A stretch of 64,000 nucleotides of DNA from Isoetes taiwanensis (taxonomy: Eukaryota; Streptophyta; Lycopodiopsida; Isoetales; Isoetaceae), in the NCBI GenBank assembly GCA_021234155.1, contig JAJEKV010000034.1:9251614-9315613 (forward strand), read 5' to 3'. Shown here piece by piece: positions 61,500-64,000 of the stretch. A model generated the notes under the pieces. That model worked only from the letters and a program-made list of their open reading frames with translations, made no database searches and was not told where the DNA came from. Both the position numbers and the translations under genes were made by a program. The stretch's first letter is position 1. Every line of letters starts with the position of its first letter.

Positions 61500-61950
61500 T
61501 TTGGGCCAGGTGGCAACTCTTAATTGGTTATTATTAACTAATTTAATATTTTAACCCCTTTGAGTATTGAGTTAAGCCATAAATTTGAATTAGGATTTAG
61601 GTTTCCACCTTAATAATTAATGCTTAACATAGCTACCCTTAGCTTATGAATAATTAATGCACCATTAATTATTCATAGCGACGTGTCATGTATTTATACC
61701 CAAGAGCCGTATAAATATGTGGAACGTCACAAAGGCAATACAAACTCCTCAGAGACAACTACCAGCCCTTAAATAGCATCAAGATTATTATAACACAGGG
61801 TTCTCCATCTTCCTATGTACCAAAGCTTGATTCCTTTCAAGCAAAGCTGCATACAGAATATCTTGTCAATGTCATCATTCTTTAATAACGTTTACAAATA
61901 ATTCGTATTGCTACACAGAAGTTATCTTGCAATAAAGCTATTATGCCGCG
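61500..61950 (+). repeat. Probable 5' LTR region of the copia element
   Basis: AT-rich stretch upstream of a primer-binding-site-like motif, with TATTTATACCC and GTATAAATATG (about 61691-61719) as promoter candidates. The 5' TG and 3' CA ends cannot be fixed without the second LTR, which would lie right of the window. Confidence 0.35.
61646..61676. repeat. Perfect AT-rich palindrome upstream of the LTR TATA candidates
   Basis: ATGAATAATTAATG and CATTAATTATTCAT are exact reverse complements separated by CAC. Confidence 0.85.
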
Positions 61951-61951
61951 G

Positions 61952-61965
61952 TGGTATCAGCAAGC
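61952..61965 (+). promoter_or_regulatory. Primer-binding-site-like motif (initiator Met tRNA)
   Basis: TGGTATCAGCAAGC; the first nine bases equal the start of TGGTATCAGAGC, complementary to the 3' end of plant initiator methionine tRNA and typical of copia elements. The position about 170 bp before the integrase remnant supports it, although gag and protease are missing in between. Confidence 0.5.
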
Positions 61966-62074
61966 ATCAGATAAGCCACCAGTTTTGTATACTAGTTCGG
62001 GAGGCAAGGACTCCGAGGGAGCAGTGATTAATGATGGATGCAATAGTTGTTGAAATGTTGGAGTATGTGTAAGG

Positions 62075-64000
62075 GCATACTTGGCACCTTAGAATGGCAT
62101 ATGTAAATTATAATAGTATTAAAATTGCCAAAAAAACATAAGTTGTTAGATGGGTTAACTTTTGATGATGAAGAGCATGGCGTGCGTGAGGCTTGCATGC
62201 TAGGAGAGCAAGCTAGACTTCCTTTTAAAAATAAAGGACGGCGAACGACTGAGTTGCTTGAATCGGTGCACTCTGACGTGTGTGGACCCATGCAAGTACA
62301 GAGTCTTGGGGGCAAATTTTATTTTGCTACTTTTATAGATGATTTTAGCAGATGCATCAAGTATTGTTATCTCCGCTCAAAGGATCAGGTATTCGAAGCT
62401 TTCTGACTTTATGTTGCAGAGGCAGAACGTTAGGCGTCTTCACGAGTAAAATCTTTAAGGTCAGGCCTTGGAGGTGAATACAGGTCAAGAGAATTTACAA
62501 AATTTTGTCAGATGCATGGAGTCAAGAGGCAGTACACGTGTCGCTATACACTGCAACAAAACAATGTAGCAGAGCCATAAGAATCGCACCATTATGACTG
62601 CGGCCAGATGCATGCTGAAGCATGCGGGATTACCCAATTTTTTGTGGGGAGAAGCAGCAGCCACTGCTTGTTATGTGCAAAGGTTGCCGACAACTGCATT
62701 AAAGGGAGCTGTTCCTGAGGAAATATGTTGGTGCCAGAGGAGCTATGATGAAAGCTGAATGATCACAGTATTCCCACTTTCTTAGTAGGATATGACGAGG
62801 AAATGAATGGCTATAGGTTGTATGACCCGGTGATACACAAAGTTTACATTAGCAGAGACGTTGAATTTGACGAAAAATTATTGTATAAGGACAGGAAGTC
62901 ATTGACAAAGCAAGAAGAAGCAGAATGGATGCCGACAGACTTTCTTGAAGATGATGCGGAGAACAAAATTGAGAAGATAGTAGAGAAACCAGATGTGATA
63001 ATAGATGTTGACACAGGTGATGAACCGGATTAGGTGCATTAGACCATAGTCAATAGTGCACCGCATACACTGGAGACACAGTATAAGGAGGTGCATGAGG
63101 CTTCAAAAGCTGATAGTGCACCAGTTGGAGTGCAAGAAGATGTACGTCAGAGAGTGCAAGAAGACATTGAAAGTGGAGCAAGGGGGAGATATACACGTCG
63201 CAAAGAGATAGAGCGTCTTAAAGACAAACTTCCCTTTGATACAGAACTTTATGGTAGAACAAAAAGAGTTCCAAAGCCAAAGATAATATCTTGTGTGGGG
63301 GAACCCAGGACAGTGGAACAAGTTATGATGGAACCAAATTCTCTAAAATGGAAGGAGGCTATGGAAAACGAGTTGAAGTCCTTTAAAGAAACAGGAACGC
63401 ACGAGCTAGTGCCACGTCCTAAGTGCAAGAATGTGGTAGGGAGTAAATGGCTATTTAAAATAAAGAGGAGTGCTGATGGTTCAATAGAAAGATATAAAGC
63501 CCATCTAGTGGAAAAAGGGTATATGCAGGAAGCAGGAGTAGATTATACAGATACATTTTCACCTATAGTCAAGGTGACTAGTATGAGAACCTTGATAGCA
63601 TTAACAGTTCAAAATGATATGGAAATAGAGCACATGGATGTGAAGAAGACATTCTTGAATGGAGACTTAGAAGAAGAAATTTATATGGAGCAGCCTAAAG
63701 GATATGAGCAAGGAAAGGATATGGTCTGTAGATTGAGAAAAGCAACTTTATGGCCTAAGACAAGCATCTAGACAATGGTACGTATGCATGATTAACTTTT
63801 TGCTTTCTATTGGGTTTAGAAAATTGAAGACCTAGTAATGACAAATCATATCTGGAAAGATATAAAGCATCTTTGAAAGGACGATTTCAAATGTTTGAAC
63901 TACGTGAGCTTAAGAAATTGTTGGGTATGGAGGTTAGGAGATATAGGAGAAAAGGGGAGCTTTTCTTGACACAAGAGCAAAATATTAAGAAAGCTTTGAT
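62075..64000 (+). mobile_element. Defective Ty1/copia retrotransposon: integrase and reverse transcriptase
   Basis: Polyprotein parts in copia order. WHLRMAYVNYNSIK (about 62078) is the GAG-pre-integrase W-H-R block; the C-x2-C finger is damaged (VREACMLGEQ). VHSDVCGPM and ATFIDDFSRC (62260-62350) carry the first two acidic residues of the integrase core. The third (VAE, about 62565-62574) is followed by an in-frame TAA at 62578. NRTIMTAARCMLKHAGLPNF continues after a frame change. GYRLYDP to ISRDVEFDE (62808-62870) is the integrase C-terminal end. Reverse transcriptase starts in 63091-63771 (KWLFKIKRSADGS, DYTDTFSPIVKV, HMDVKKTFLNGDLEEEIYM). A frameshift at about 63745-63755 breaks the SLYGLRQA region, and an internal deletion near 63820 removes the stretch up to the YVDD box, of which only EDLVMT remains. 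No gag or protease lies between the primer site and integrase. The element runs off the right edge. Confidence 0.9.

Overview
The window looks like nuclear DNA of a land plant with a repeat-rich genome. It holds one clearly intact gene with ten GT-AG introns, surrounded by decayed LINE, copia, possible gypsy and hAT elements. The commonest LINE remnants (reverse transcriptase with FVDY/FDT-like and FIDQLE-like blocks, and a CQCC...CP-Y C-terminus) resemble families I associate with ferns, bryophytes or lycophytes rather than flowering plants. A seed-free plant is therefore my best guess, but the species cannot be fixed from the sequence alone. No tRNA, rRNA, organelle genes or CRISPR were seen.

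Layout. 1-3.3 kb: minus-strand LINE (ORF1 and the endonuclease end of ORF2, cut by the left window edge). 3.4-3.96 kb: a CA-rich minisatellite that switches to GT-rich DNA. 4-13.3 kb: degraded DNA with a minus-strand LINE endonuclease at about 9 kb and a doubtful gypsy trace at about 11 kb. 13.3-21.47 kb: a tandem array of a ~2.94-kb unit (two full copies, one truncated) with short coding-like blocks I cannot name. 22.6-23.56 kb: AGATTC-type degenerate satellite. 24.3-24.9 kb: hAT transposase remnant. 25.8-32.3 kb: two decayed LINEs head to head in CG-richer DNA. 32.6-35.7 kb: further minus-strand LINE 3' parts. 38.2-39.3 kb: another minus-strand LINE reverse transcriptase. 40-44.6 kb: unrecognised CG-rich DNA with repeated TTTCTCGACTC hairpins and a 284-bp duplication. 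44.7-48.1 kb: two LINE fragments in opposite orientation.

49.6-53.0 kb carries the only complete gene, CSN3, for COP9 signalosome subunit 3. It has 11 exons and encodes 432 residues, with a G-box and a TATA box just upstream. Downstream lie a 113-bp near-perfect foldback (53.4 kb), several two-copy tandem duplications, a frameshifted AP2/ERF-domain fragment (54.5-54.97 kb), and a LINE 3' end (55.8-56.3 kb). From 57.3 to 61.5 kb almost nothing is recognisable except a LINE tail. 61.5-64 kb holds a defective Ty1/copia element (LTR-like region, primer-binding-site-like motif, integrase, reverse transcriptase) running off the right edge.

No new multi-gene system was found. The items most worth a second look are the 2.94-kb array, the CA/GT switch block, the foldback at 53.4 kb, the palindrome family at 41-44.4 kb, and the promoter and terminal exon of CSN3.
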